Shown here: in pieces, positions 35,901-45,904 of the stretch
Numbering within the stretch: position 1 is the first letter of the stretch
Layout of the letters: every line of letters starts with the position of its first letter
Assembly (NCBI GenBank): GCA_030272155.1
Contig: CP126205.1
Location: 3,212,501-3,276,500 of the forward strand
Length of the DNA: 64,000 nt
Direction of reading: 5' to 3'
Origin: Tetradesmus obliquus
Taxonomy: Eukaryota > Chlorophyta > Chlorophyceae > Sphaeropleales > Scenedesmaceae
The notes under the pieces: generated by a model
The model's input: only the letters and a program-made list of their open reading frames with translations
Told to the model about the DNA's origin: nothing
Databases searched by the model: none
Program-made: the position numbers and the translations under genes

Positions 35901-36113
35901 AGGCCCAGAGCAGTGTCACTACCGCAAAGCACTTCTGTCGATTGTGCTCACGGAAACCGGAGTGTTGCTGGCACAGAAGAAGAGCATGTGGCAGCAACAC
36001 ACACTCATGCTGGCCAGTGCAGTGCAAGGAAACTGGTGCAGTGTGGACCAGCAGTTGCCGTGCGTGCAGGAAGGTGGCACACAATCATAGAGCTAAGTTG
36101 TAATAACAATTGA
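32960..36113 (+). CDS. RCC1-repeat protein, RCCD1-like (exon structure approximate)
   Basis: Several spliced segments carry RCC1-type blades. Near 32985 LVWGLFDDRC and LGWTFALLLTEQGEAF; near 33940 GDHHCLLLDCAGCVWAMGSN then QHGQLGL; near 34482 VAAGACHSLAVTASLGRLYAWGWN; near 35020 GMAHSVAASRDGAVYAWGWG with DGQLGL; near 35702 VACGSRHTAVLTAAGRVFAWGLN; and a last strand CGPAVAVRAGRWHTIIEL near 36040. The order resembles human RCCD1, a short RCC1 beta-propeller. Intervening loops are long and Gln/Ala-rich, notably a polyQ/Arg loop at 35199-35280. The start (ATG 32960) and most splice sites are provisional. RCC1 propellers usually bind proteins or chromatin; the role here is unknown. Confidence 0.75.
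33735..33935 (+). repeat. Probable acceptor-edge echo in the RCC1 gene
   Basis: The segment AGTGCTTCATCTGCATGCTT through CTGCTTGTGCGG and a degenerate HDCLLL coding piece (33735-33845) recurs at 33868-33955 as AGTGCATCATCAACATGCTT through HHCLLLDC. The second copy carries the conserved blade. Similarity is weaker than in other echo arrays. Confidence 0.65.
35197..35282 (+). repeat. CAG/CGG repeat coding a Gln/Arg loop in the RCC1 protein
   Basis: CAG runs interrupted by CGG encode Q-runs with single R residues, between a propeller strand and RRSSLLPELVEHEE. Confidence 0.9.
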
Positions 36114-36504
36114 TTACTTTGGTACCAAACAGTGAATCGTGCACTGATTCGTTGCTGGCAGACCTCCTCTGGCAGTAAATGGTCTGGCGAGTTCTACAAC
36201 GATTACACCCTGTCCTGTCGCCTTGCTGTGACTCTCGCAATGCCACCATCACAACACGTGAGTCGATACAACAATAAGACAGCGTGTCTAATTCTGCAGC
36301 GCAAGGCTACCACCGCGCTGTCCTGCGGTCAGGTTCGAGCCACAGGAACTTGAGGCTAGCAGGGTGCGAGGTTTGACCATAACAGCCAGGCTATATAAGC
36401 CCACAGCTCCCACATCCCAATCACTAGCAACTTAAGCTTCCATACATACTTTGCCAGTCAATCCTGACTTCGTTCTCGCTCTCTACACACACCACTTCTA
36501 CACA
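36114..36504 (+). promoter_or_regulatory. ELIP promoter region with TATA box
   Basis: TATATAAG at 36392-36399 lies about 105 bp before the ELIP ATG. This allows a transcription start about 30 bp downstream, near 36425, and a 5' UTR of about 80 nt. It is the clearest core promoter in the window. No defined light-response element could be named. Confidence 0.75.
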
Positions 36505-37429
36505 ATGGCAACCAGGATGCTCCGCAACACCGGCCTGCGTGCCGCTACCAGCGTCAGCCTGAACAGGCGTGCACTTGTTGTGCGTGCCTCTGAGACACCC
36601 GTGGACCAGCCCGCAGCTGCTGCTCCTCAGCAGGAGGTGGTCGTCGAGAAGGTGGCTGTCCCTGCTGCCACTGCCACCCCCGTGGCCATGACCACCGACA
36701 ACAAGACTGTGACGTTCACTGGTGAGCTTTTGCGCCGTGCGAGTTGAGCAGCAGCCTGCTGCAGCAGCCCGAGTGTCACGGGCTGAGGCGGGAGCCACAC
36801 ACTCGCAGCGCAGTGCACCACAGCCACATACAGCAGTCTTTGCGCAGCTGAGAAGTCTATTAGATGATTAAAAGATTTGCTTACTGCATCATAACCAGCT
36901 GCAGCAACGCAGTTTGCAACTTCAGCCTGTCCTTGCACTTCCTGTGGTTGGGGTATCCTTGCAGCAGCAGCAGCAGCCCCACTTGCCCAGCCAACCCCTC
37001 AGCACCTACTACCCTTTACTGCAGCCACCACCCTCACTCTTACACCACCCCACACACATCTTCCTGACAACCACCTTATGCTCCTCTCTTCTGTCCTGTC
37101 CTGCAGATGCCATGGCCTTTGCCAACCCAGTGGGCCCTGAGACCATCAACGGCCGCCTCGCAATGCTAGGCGTATTCGCTGCCATCGGCGCTGAGCTGTC
37201 CACCGGCCAGGGCTTCATTGAGCAGTTCCAGGGAGCTGCACCCATCGTGATTGCCACCATGGCCACAATTGCTGGTGCCTCCCTGGTGCCCATCCTCAAG
37301 GGAGCTGACCCCACCGCTGCCTTCGGCCCCCTGACCCACACCGCGGAGATGGCAAACGGCCGCGCTGCCATGCTGGGCCTGGCTGCCCTGATCATCATTG
37401 AGCTGACCAAGGGCTCCGCTCTGTTCTGA
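36505..37429 (+). CDS. ELIP-like three-helix chlorophyll-binding protein
   Basis: Two exons, 36505-36721 and 37107-37429, join in phase (G|AT) to 179 residues. The first ~30 residues (MATRMLRNTGLRAATSV) are a plastid transit peptide, followed by an Ala/Pro/Val linker. The mature part has three membrane helices. Helix 1 is PETINGRLAMLGVFAAIG, helix 2 is around APIVIATMATIAGAS, and helix 3 is EMANGRAAMLGLAALIII. The ExxNGR chlorophyll-binding motif in helices 1 and 3 is diagnostic of the LHC superfamily. Size and the single middle helix fit ELIP-type proteins, which bind pigment in thylakoids under high light. Codons are C-ending and strongly biased, suggesting high expression. Unlike its neighbours it has no edge echoes. 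Confidence 0.92.
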
Positions 37430-38989
37430 ATTGCCTCATAAGGGTGAAGTTCAGGGTGAAGTTCACACAGGCTAGGAAGGATGGACTGGAGTGTTTTGAG
37501 CTAAGAGCTGTGTTGTGACGGCTGGTTCATGCCTGATCTGTGATTGTCTTTTGAAGCAGAGCTATGGAAGTTGTTGCAGCATGCACAGCAGCAGCTACCT
37601 GCCCTGGTGGGCTGCTGCTTGCTGTGTGATCTGAGTCGCCTTGTGGGCATGCTTGAGGGCGTTGTTCTGGCTGGCTTGTTTGGCAGTGTGTGCGCGCAAT
37701 TCGCAGCACGCTGCATGCAAGCTAGTGTTGCAGGTAGAGCTGTGTCAGGCTGTTTTGTCATGACTATGAATGTGTGAGCACTCCCAACAGAGGGCAGCTT
37801 CTTTGTGTGCGAAGTCAGGTCTGTCCTGCAATTTCAGGCAGACTCTGTTGTTGCGGTCTGTATTATAGCAGTGTTGCAAAACATTGTGCCAGACGCGGTT
37901 GTGTGACAGCCACCAAGTGTGTGCTGCTGGATGAAGGTCTGTGAAAGCTGTTCACGTTGTTGACTCATCCATACGTGCAGCAGAGAGTGTCCATTTGGCT
38001 TGGCTCAGCACAACAGTGTCACCCTGCAGGATATGCAGCGGTTAATAACCTGTGTGCAAGAGACAGAGAGAGTGTAGCCAGCAGCATCAGCTGCGGCTAA
38101 TAACTTGTGTGAGAGTAATCAAAGGCACCACCAGTTGGTGCCACACATACATGCCTCGTCGTGCTGTGTGTATGTGCATATCTTTGCATGCTGTTGCTTC
38201 CTTTGCAACATGGCATTGTGGAGTGATGATGAATCCATGATGCAGGATGGATACTTCGAAGCTGCTGCTTTGTTTGCACCTGCCTCAACCGGCAGTTCTA
38301 ACAATGACCGGAACGTGGGCAGATGTGACAGCAGAGGCATGTGATGGTGTGAACTTGGCATTGCCATTGCATCTTGTTCTGGTCGCAATGGCTGATCCTG
38401 TGTAACCAGACATTTACGATTTTATGTCTTCAGGCTGACAGGGCTACTGCTATGTGCAACAGGCCTCATGCTGACAACATCACTGCTTTGTATGAATGTC
38501 ACTACTGACAGGTCACATTTCCTGTTCATGCCTATAGCAGCAGTGCAACACAACTGACAGCATGTTACCAAACAGGGAAAGTAGCGCAGCCTGCAGCACT
38601 GGCCAAAGGCTGAAACTTGTCCTGCCAAAGCAACTTGCTGCCTCATACGTTCCTCTTGCCACAGCTGAAGCAGTCGACACCACTGTGATCATCAAGTCAA
38701 CACTCCAACGTTACAGCACTGCTGTGGTCCTTGAAGGACCACTATCATCATCATTTCAACACTGTCACACAAAAATAAGCCACAGCAACACCTGAAGTTG
38801 ACAACTTAAGACACCCCTGCATGTGGAAGCTTTCACTTCACTACAGGTCATTCTCAGCTGTAGGCTCGTGTCAGGCGCTGCTACCTGCAGCACACCACCC
38901 TCCAACTTGTCATCACTCTCCGCTGCCCGCCCACAACAGTTGCACCCTTGCATTCTTCACCGCAAACACCAAGCTTCATCATATGTCAT
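37430..38989. other. ELIP 3' flank and intergenic
   Basis: No further gene recognised. GTGAAGTTCA occurs twice just after the stop (37444-37466). The rest is mixed sequence between the convergent ELIP and DUF1995 genes. Confidence 0.5.
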
Positions 38990-39165
38990 CAACATGTCAT
39001 CTGAGCTTGCGCGCCTCCTCAACTGCATCGTTAACACTCTGGCCGGCAGCCACTGTCTTTTCGCACCCGGACATTCTTCATCGCCAACGTGATATTAACA
39101 TGTCATCTGAGCTTGCGCGCTTCCTCAACTGCATTGTTGGGGCTCTGGCCTGCTGCCACTGCCTC
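38990..39165 (-). repeat. Stop-edge echoes of the DUF1995 last exon (2 copies)
   Basis: The terminal codons AVEEARKLR-stop and the preceding ~40 nt are copied at about 38997-39060 and 39100-39160, downstream of the true stop at 39219-39221. A CATTCTTC(A/A)TCGC-type flank is also repeated. Confidence 0.92.
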
Positions 39166-39218
39166 TCAGCACCCGCACATTCTTCATTGCAAACGTGTAC
39201 CAACGTGATATTAACATG

Positions 39219-41046
39219 TCATCTGAGCTTGCGCGCCTCCTCAACTGCATCGTTGAGGCTCTGGCCTGCTGCCACTGCCTCCGCTACTGCCAGGCAGCGT
39301 TGCTGCAGCTTCACTGGCGTGCCTGCGCCTGGCAGCCCCAGGTTGACCAGCACGCGCCGGATCTGCACAGCAGCAGCAGCAGCAGCAGCAGCATGGGTGA
39401 CAGTGGGCTTTCAACTCAAGGTAGAGCTGCTTTGGGTGGGCACACCATGAACCTCTGCTGGCAAGCACAAGGACTTGACATGTAGCAAACATAACGTAGT
39501 GCAGCATGCGGGTGACATGTCTGCTGTGCCCCGTACCTGCTTGGGGTCCATGGCCTGCACCTCTGCTGGCGAGTAGAATGCGCCGCTGCCGGGTGCAGCA
39601 GCTACCTCCACCTCCTCTGCTGACAGGATGCCCTGCAGGACATAGAGACAATAGATCAGCAGAATTCCATATGTGTGAGACAGCAGGGAAAACAAAGCCA
39701 GCAATGCTGCTACCTCCACCTCCTCTGCTGAGCGGATGCCCTGCAGCACGCATAGAAACCAGGAAGGCACCAGGAACCATTGGGTGATGTTAATGTTGCA
39801 GGGGTTTGAAGACTGAGCATTCAGTCGTCTCCATTGCACTGCCATATGGCAGTGGATGCATCCACTACTGTTCAGTGCTGCTACTTGGATGCGTTCCGGG
39901 CGCATCTCCACTTGAAAGTGGTATCAACAATGATGATGTCAAGCCGTGAATATACATTCACAAAGTCATCAGGGCCCACATGTTTCTACCCTGTTGCAAA
40001 AGCAATTGGTCATCATGCCTTCGGTATCGTGTTGTAGCTCACCGCTTCCCTGTCCAAGCTCGTTGCTTCTGCTGCCACCTTGAAGATCTCCATCTTTGCC
40101 TTGCGAGCAGCATCTACCAGGCCCTCAACCTCCTTGTAGGTAGGCTTATTTGCTGTGCCGCCGACCGCCTGTACACACAGCACGAACAACAGCGCAGGCA
40201 GTATTCCTGGTTTGCAAGAGCTGACAACTATTGCTTCTTTGGAAGCAGCATCCACCAGGCCCTCAACCTCCTTATAAGTGGGCTTGCTCTGCGTGCCGCC
40301 AACTGCCTGCACGCAAATGAATCAGCAGCAAGCACAACCACAGACAAGTTGCTGACACATAGGTGCTGCAGCTTCCTAATGTTTGGTTAGTAGCATCCAC
40401 CAACGTCTCAACCTCCTTGTAGGTGGGCTTGCTCTGTGTGCCGCCAACCGCCTGCACACATATGGCACAAGCAAGCGGCACAACATCAGCAGGAACAACA
40501 CCAGGTGCTGTAGGCGTTTGGCAGCAAAGCAGCGGAGCACCTGGCTAGCTGCGTCTGCTGTGACTAACGCGCGCTACTCAGCTGCTGACAGCAACACATG
40601 CAGCGGAGGTAAAGCAGGCAACTGACGGAGGCAATGCAGCGCAGCATTGGCGGCATTGGCAGCAGCAGCGCACCTGGCTGGCCCCATCCGCAGAGACCAC
40701 GTGCTCTGTCCAGCTGCTGCTGATAGCAACACAGCGACGCATGCAGCAGTTGCATGGCTCAGGTGTCAGGCACCAATGCACCAGCGCGCCCGGCTGGCGC
40801 CATCTGCTGACACCACGTAGCCTACTCAGCTGCCAGGAGCTACGCTTGCAGCAGTGCCATAAGTCAGGCATCGCAGCAGCACACCAAAATTTCATGTCTG
40901 GATTGTACAGCGGCGCACCTGGCTGGCCCCGTCTGCTGACACCACGTGCACCGTCCAGCTGCCGGGGAAGCTGCGCAGCACACGCAGCACAGCGCCGCTG
41001 GCATAGCGCGTGCCTGGCAAGCAGCAGCAGCAGCAGCAGCAGCAGC

Positions 41047-41138
<92 letters not shown>

Positions 41139-43847
41139 GGCAGCTGAAGCCGGGGAGTGAAAAGAGAAATAGTAAGCTAGTTTCTGTCACAGTGGCTACC
41201 GTAAGGAAGGACAACAGCCCATGCAGAACGCTGCGCGCTGTGCACCTCAATCCTAATGGCAACCAGCAGCAGTCAACAGCTGCCAGCGCTGCTGCCATTG
41301 CCCTGCGCGCAGCATGACTTGAGGCACCGTTACCTGAGCTGTTTGTCAGCTGCATATATTAGCGGAGACCTGCTTGCAGCTGGTGTGTGTGTCGGAAGGA
41401 CCAAGCACCATATGTTGCTCTCAACCATTGCACGCATTGGATGCTTAGGCCGGGCTGCTGCTACCAGCCCTACACACTGCAAGAGCTGTGTGCACCAACC
41501 TGTTCGTAGGTCCACAGAACTAGGCGCACCAATGCGCTGCTCATACAGCTGCACACAGAAAAGCAGAGCACATCGAAAGGTAAATGTGTGCAGATGTCTG
41601 CTGGGCGCCCAGTGCCTGCGTGACGAGATCATAACATGGAGCTGCAGAGACACCCTGGACAGCATTGCCAGCAGCAGGGAGTGTATGTGCTGCAAGCTGT
41701 TCAAAATGACATGCGCAACATATCGAACGTCATGCCTGCTTGCTATGTGTGCTTGAAAACGTGTTGCAAGCCGGGGATCAAGCCAGAGACACATGCAGCT
41801 GGGCGCACCTGGCAGCTGTGCTTGCTGTGCATAAGTGCCAACCAGCAGCAAACTAGCAGCAAAGCCAGTCAATTGCTTTCTGAGCAGTGACAGCTGGTCA
41901 GATGCATCTGTCATATGACAATCTTACATTACACAATACACACCATTATGACATACCTGGTAGCTGCGCTCGAAGGTGGCCAGGAAGTCCTCGTTGGCCT
42001 TGCGCCAGGGACCAAAGCCCAGCTCAGACACCAGGTTGCCCTCGGTCTACGCAGCATAGTCGGTTTTGTGAAATTCCGTGTGTTACAACACGCACAGCCG
42101 TGCATCGTGCACAGCCACGCAGGCGGCAGAGGCAGCAGCAGAGGGCGCAGGCGTCAGCGCAGAGCAGGAGCAGCACCAGCGGTTGGCAGTGCTACCACAT
42201 CAGAAGCACACTGCCCATCATAATGCAAGCGCCAAATAGCCTGATGTACGCTGCGATTGTCCGTGTCAGTGAAGAGTTGGCATCAATTGAACCACAGCGT
42301 TGCTGCAACAGACAAACCTCATCGCCAGGAGCACACATCAGAACTAAATTAAGTTGTCCCAGCCACATACCTTCCATAGCGGCTGCACCACCAGCAGTAA
42401 CTGCATGGCCTTGTCCTGCAAGCAGCACAGCGTCATTTGCAACGGGTGTTGGTTAGCAGCAATGCGGCGACGTCAGGGAGCAGAGGTTTGCTTGAAAAGA
42501 TGCAGCCATAGCCCTGCTGTCCTGCAAGCTTCTGCGGCTCCTTGGTGCCTTCTAGCAGCGCAATTCCGTGGTGCGATAGGCATAGACAACAGCGGAGTGC
42601 CCGTTGCAATTGCGGCTTATTGCTTGCCTGCTACTTGACGCTTCTTGCTGAGTGTTATTGTTGATACGACAGTTGTATATACAACAGTTATATATCAGTT
42701 GATCATACAGCTGTCTCACCTCTGCCAGCTGCTTGATCTGCTTCAGCTTTTCAGCTGTCGGCCACACCACAGCCACTGCCTGCTTGTCTCCCGCTGTCAC
42801 GATAGCACACAGGTCCCCATCGATGCCGCCTTCGTCGATCCTCTGGACCTTGATCTGCGCTGCGGCGCCTGTCAGCTGCTGCAGCAGCGCCTTTGTCACG
42901 CCCACAATGGTCTCAAACTCCTTCATGTTTGAGCAGGGGTAATCCATTGCCTCTGCAGCAGCAGCAGACAAGGGTTGCATCAGCGCCTCTGCATGCGTTT
43001 GTTGCGGCAGTAGGAAGATGATGACATGCAGGCTGAGATGGACCAAGCGCAGCCGTGTGCGTTGCCAGCATCTTATATCACGATGCTACCTGCTTGTGAA
43101 CGACAAATTCGCTTGTATGGTTTGACCCACAGCATGGTGCTGCACTTGTTACCGTTTTGTGTTGCTGTGCACACCTGTGGCCAGAAAGTTGTTGGCCTTT
43201 TCATTGATGGGGTTGATCACCTCCACAATCTGGCGCTGCTTGCCTGCGGCCTGTGCCCTGCAGGACAGCCAGAACAGGCAGAGGACCGTCCTCATGTGAC
43301 ACGGACGCGCAGCATACCGTGACGAAGAATGATAGAAGGCACATTCGAGATGTAATGTTGGCTGTGTGTGTTTTCACCAATACCTAAGCAGTGGTTCCTG
43401 CAGACGACCGCTCAGTTCCTGCAAGCGTGTGTTCAACGGGCGGTGCGGTGACCGCCAGGTAGGTGGCAGACCTGCAGCGATGCTTCTTTCCCGGTTGTTC
43501 CCCATGTCTGCTGTAGGAGAGCACGCTGACTTGCAGGGAACAGAACACTTACGGCCTTTTGCTGCTAAGACTTTGGAATGTGCTGTGTGTCTGCCTCTGC
43601 AATGAAGGTATGCAGCACTGGATCTCTATGACAGTGCTATAGCTAGTAGTAGAAGTTGGTGCTCTGCCCACCTCTGCACAGCCTCGGCTGCCTGCTGCAC
43701 CATGGACGATACGTCACGCGGCAGAGGAACGGTGTCCTGCTGCACCGCAGCAGGTGCTGCCCTAGCACGAAGTGAGTAACCCCTTGACCTGTGCTGGATG
43801 CAGTGGGGTGACCCCCTGGCATGGTGAGTGTGTTGTAGCGTCTTCAT
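39219..43847 (-). CDS. Chloroplast DUF1995 protein (LPA3-like family)
   Basis: Ten exons join in phase to 378 residues: 43847-43672, 43257-43175, 42952-42720, 42415-42371, 42046-41957, 41548-41500, 41013-40919, 40168-40043, 39632-39537 and 39362-39219. The N-terminus is Arg/Ser/His-rich, transit-like. The DUF1995 signatures are PLPRDVSSMVQQAAEAVQRA near the start, VVQPLWK, ELGFGPWRKANEDFLATFE and YASGAVLRVLRSFPGSW with TVHVV. DUF1995 is found in plastid proteins including LPA3 (photosystem II assembly) and some adenylate kinases; the role here is unknown. After DUF1995 comes an Ala-rich tail ending LGLPGAGTPVKLQQR and AVEEARKLR. It is divergent with the bL31c gene over 420 bp. Exons 7, 8, 9 and 10 all have edge echoes. 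Confidence 0.85.
39700..39750 (-). repeat. Acceptor-edge echo of DUF1995 exon 9 (1 copy)
   Basis: This copies GI(R)SAEEVEVAA with the CTGCAG acceptor, upstream of the intact exon start at 39632. Confidence 0.88.
40240..40460 (-). repeat. Acceptor-edge echoes of DUF1995 exon 8 (2 copies)
   Basis: Two copies of AVGGTQSKPTYKEVE-(G/T)LVDA with the GCAG acceptor lie at about 40245-40308 and 40388-40451, upstream of the intact exon (AVGGTANKPTYKEVEGLVDA) that starts at 40168. Confidence 0.92.
40540..40855 (-). repeat. Donor-edge echoes of DUF1995 exon 7 (3 copies)
   Basis: Three diverged copies of the exon end (parent GSWTVHVVSADGASQ then GTGCGC) lie at about 40545-40580, 40675-40725 and 40790-40845, downstream of the true donor at 40919. 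The middle copy keeps SADGASQ and GTGCGC. Confidence 0.88.
41021..41137. repeat. Longest CAG tract (about 115 bp), CTG in the DUF1995 transcript
   Basis: CAG runs with two AAGCAG interruptions directly precede, in transcription, the CTTGCCAG acceptor of DUF1995 exon 7 at 41013. Confidence 0.93.
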
Positions 43848-44267
43848 GGGGATCTTACTTTGCTGATAAAAGTTCAAGCACTGTCGAACTGTGCCAATGT
43901 GCGAGCGGGAAAGAAAGATCGAGTCGACGAAGTCAACTCAGCAACCAGCAATGCACCAGCTACTTCGGTAACAGCTTATCTTGCATCAAGGTGATTAGCG
44001 CGCTCGGCAACTCATTGCGCTCCTCAACAGCTGTTGTTACATTGCGATTCAGGTCCCGTACCTGGTTGAGGCATGGCTGCGGTTGTTGATGCAACGATCG
44101 TGTTGAATCAAATTCCATTGGATTGTTGCGGTTGGAATAGGTGCTGCTTGCGAATTCGAGTGACGGCCTGACTTGTGGTCCAAGCTGCCTGTGCACTGTT
44201 TCGGCTAGCATTGCTATCGGAGTGCGCATTTCATTGAATTAGCCTGTAAACGGCAAGCAGCGCAGCA
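43848..44267. promoter_or_regulatory. Divergent intergenic region, DUF1995 / bL31c
   Basis: 420 bp between two divergent ATGs of plastid-protein genes, so a shared promoter region is likely. No TATA box or named element is evident. Confidence 0.5.
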
Positions 44268-45904
44268 ATGGCATACGCAGTCAGCAGCTTCTGCGGCAGC
44301 CGTGTGGCTGCCTTCAAGGCTGGTGCAGGCCTCAGCAGGCGTCAGCCAATCACGCACGGCGTCACCGCAGCCACCATGCGCAAGAGGGACATCCACCCGG
44401 AGTGGTATGATGAGGCAAAGGTGTTCTGCAATGGTGTGGAGGTCATGACAGTGGGCGGCACCAAGCAGCAATACAATGTGGATATCTACTCAGGTGGGCA
44501 AGAGAGCTAGGCTGCTGTGTGAATTGAAGCATCTTTGGTTAGTTCAGGATGTTTCTGCAGCAGCTGATGTGGCTGTATGGCAGCCAGTCGGCGGTAGCCT
44601 GGCCGTCAGGGCACCCACCCTTCGTGACGCCCTGCAGCATAGCAGCAGCAGCAGCAGCGTCAACGATAGCGCAGCAACAACAAGAGAAGCATTCACAGCA
44701 GTAGATGTTGCAGCGGCACATTTGATGTTGCAATCGTCAGCGGCAGCAGCAGTTGCGTCAGCACTAGTGGCAGCAGCTGTGCAGCAGTATTGCCAGCAGC
44801 ATCGGCATACAGGGTGCGGTAGCAAGCATGCAAGGCGCAGGCTTCTCTTTGCCATTTCGAAACCCTCCTTGTAGTTGGACGCAGCTAGCACTGCAGCAGC
44901 CCAGCAGCACTGCAGCAGCACAGCAGCAACGGGAACATTACCAGGAGCTTGCCTGGTGCGTGCATGCAGCACACATGCCCTGCTGAAAACCAGACACCGC
45001 ACGCCAGGCCGACAGTTTAGCGCAGAAGCTGTTGTAACAGCAGCGGCAGCGGCAGTGGCAGCGGCATATGTGGTGGTGCAGGTGCTTTGTTCTTGGGAGC
45101 TGAACATCAGCGCTGTGCCAGGCGGCAGTGTTTCAGCAACAGAGGGTAGTCATCAGGCTGTCTGTTGGCTTGCATTTGGCGGCAGACACTGAGCCGGTCC
45201 GCAACATCGCACCCAGTAGCCTTGCACCTAGGCTGCTACATACAGCACAGCACCGCAGTTTTCATGCAAATGGCGTAATCAGCTGCAGCAGCAGCCTGCG
45301 CTCATCGTCACGTGCTTGCTGCGCGCCCGCTATTCCTTCTTCACCTGGCACAACCCAGCTGATGCGATGCCTGTAACCAGCAGCTGAGCAGGCAATGGCA
45401 GCCAGGTCTTGTGTGCATGTTTTATTGACGCAAATGTGCACGTCCACCTCCATATCGCAAAATATCTTGCTGTATTTATGACTGTCCGCGTGCTGCTGCT
45501 GCTGCTGCCGCAGGCAACCACCCCTTCTACCAGGGCAACAGCCCCCTCATGATTGTGGACTGCTGTGCTTCGCCTCACCATTGCTGCTGCTGCTGCTGCT
45601 GTCGCAGGCAACCACCCCTTCTACCAGGGCAACAGCTCCCTCATAATCGTGGACTGCTGTGCTTCGCCTCACCATTGCTGCTGCTGCTGCTGCTGCCGCA
45701 GGCAACCACCCCTTCTACCAGGGCAACAGCTCCCTCATGATCGTGGACGAGGGCCAGCTGAACAAGTTTAAGAAGAGGTTTGGTGGGCTTGAGGAGTTTG
45801 CCGAGATCGGCGCAGCAGCAGGCTCATCTGGTCCAGCCACCGAGGATGAGGGTATGAAGAGGATTGGGGGCAAGGCCAAGGCCACAAAGAAGAAGAGGCG
45901 CTGA
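44268..45904 (+). CDS. RPL31: Plastid large-subunit ribosomal protein bL31c
   Basis: Two exons, 44268-44493 and 45702-45904, join in phase (G|GC) to 142 residues. A 35-residue Ser/Arg/Ala-rich transit peptide precedes [47 protein letters not shown] and [17 protein letters not shown], the bL31 core including the HPFY motif. The C-terminus is acidic then basic ([10 protein letters not shown]). The protein is a component of the 50S subunit of the chloroplast ribosome. The 1.2 kb intron contains two extra copies of the exon 2 start. Use of either would hit an early stop, so the third acceptor must be chosen for function. TGTAA, the usual chlorophyte polyadenylation signal, occurs at about 46333. 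Confidence 0.93.
45495..45701 (+). repeat. Acceptor-edge echoes of bL31c exon 2 (2 copies, 94-bp period)
   Basis: The exon 2 start ([11 protein letters not shown] and MIVD) with its CTG-run plus CGCAG acceptor begins at 45514 and 45608, then the intact exon at 45702; the period is exactly 94 bp. The two upstream copies are nearly identical to the parent. Because 94 is not a multiple of three, reading from an upstream acceptor shifts frame and ends early. Confidence 0.96.

Noticed and set aside
38990-39290. Plus-strand frame with repeated SSELARLLNCIV
   Set aside because: It is the antisense of the DUF1995 C-terminal codons and their stop-edge echoes.
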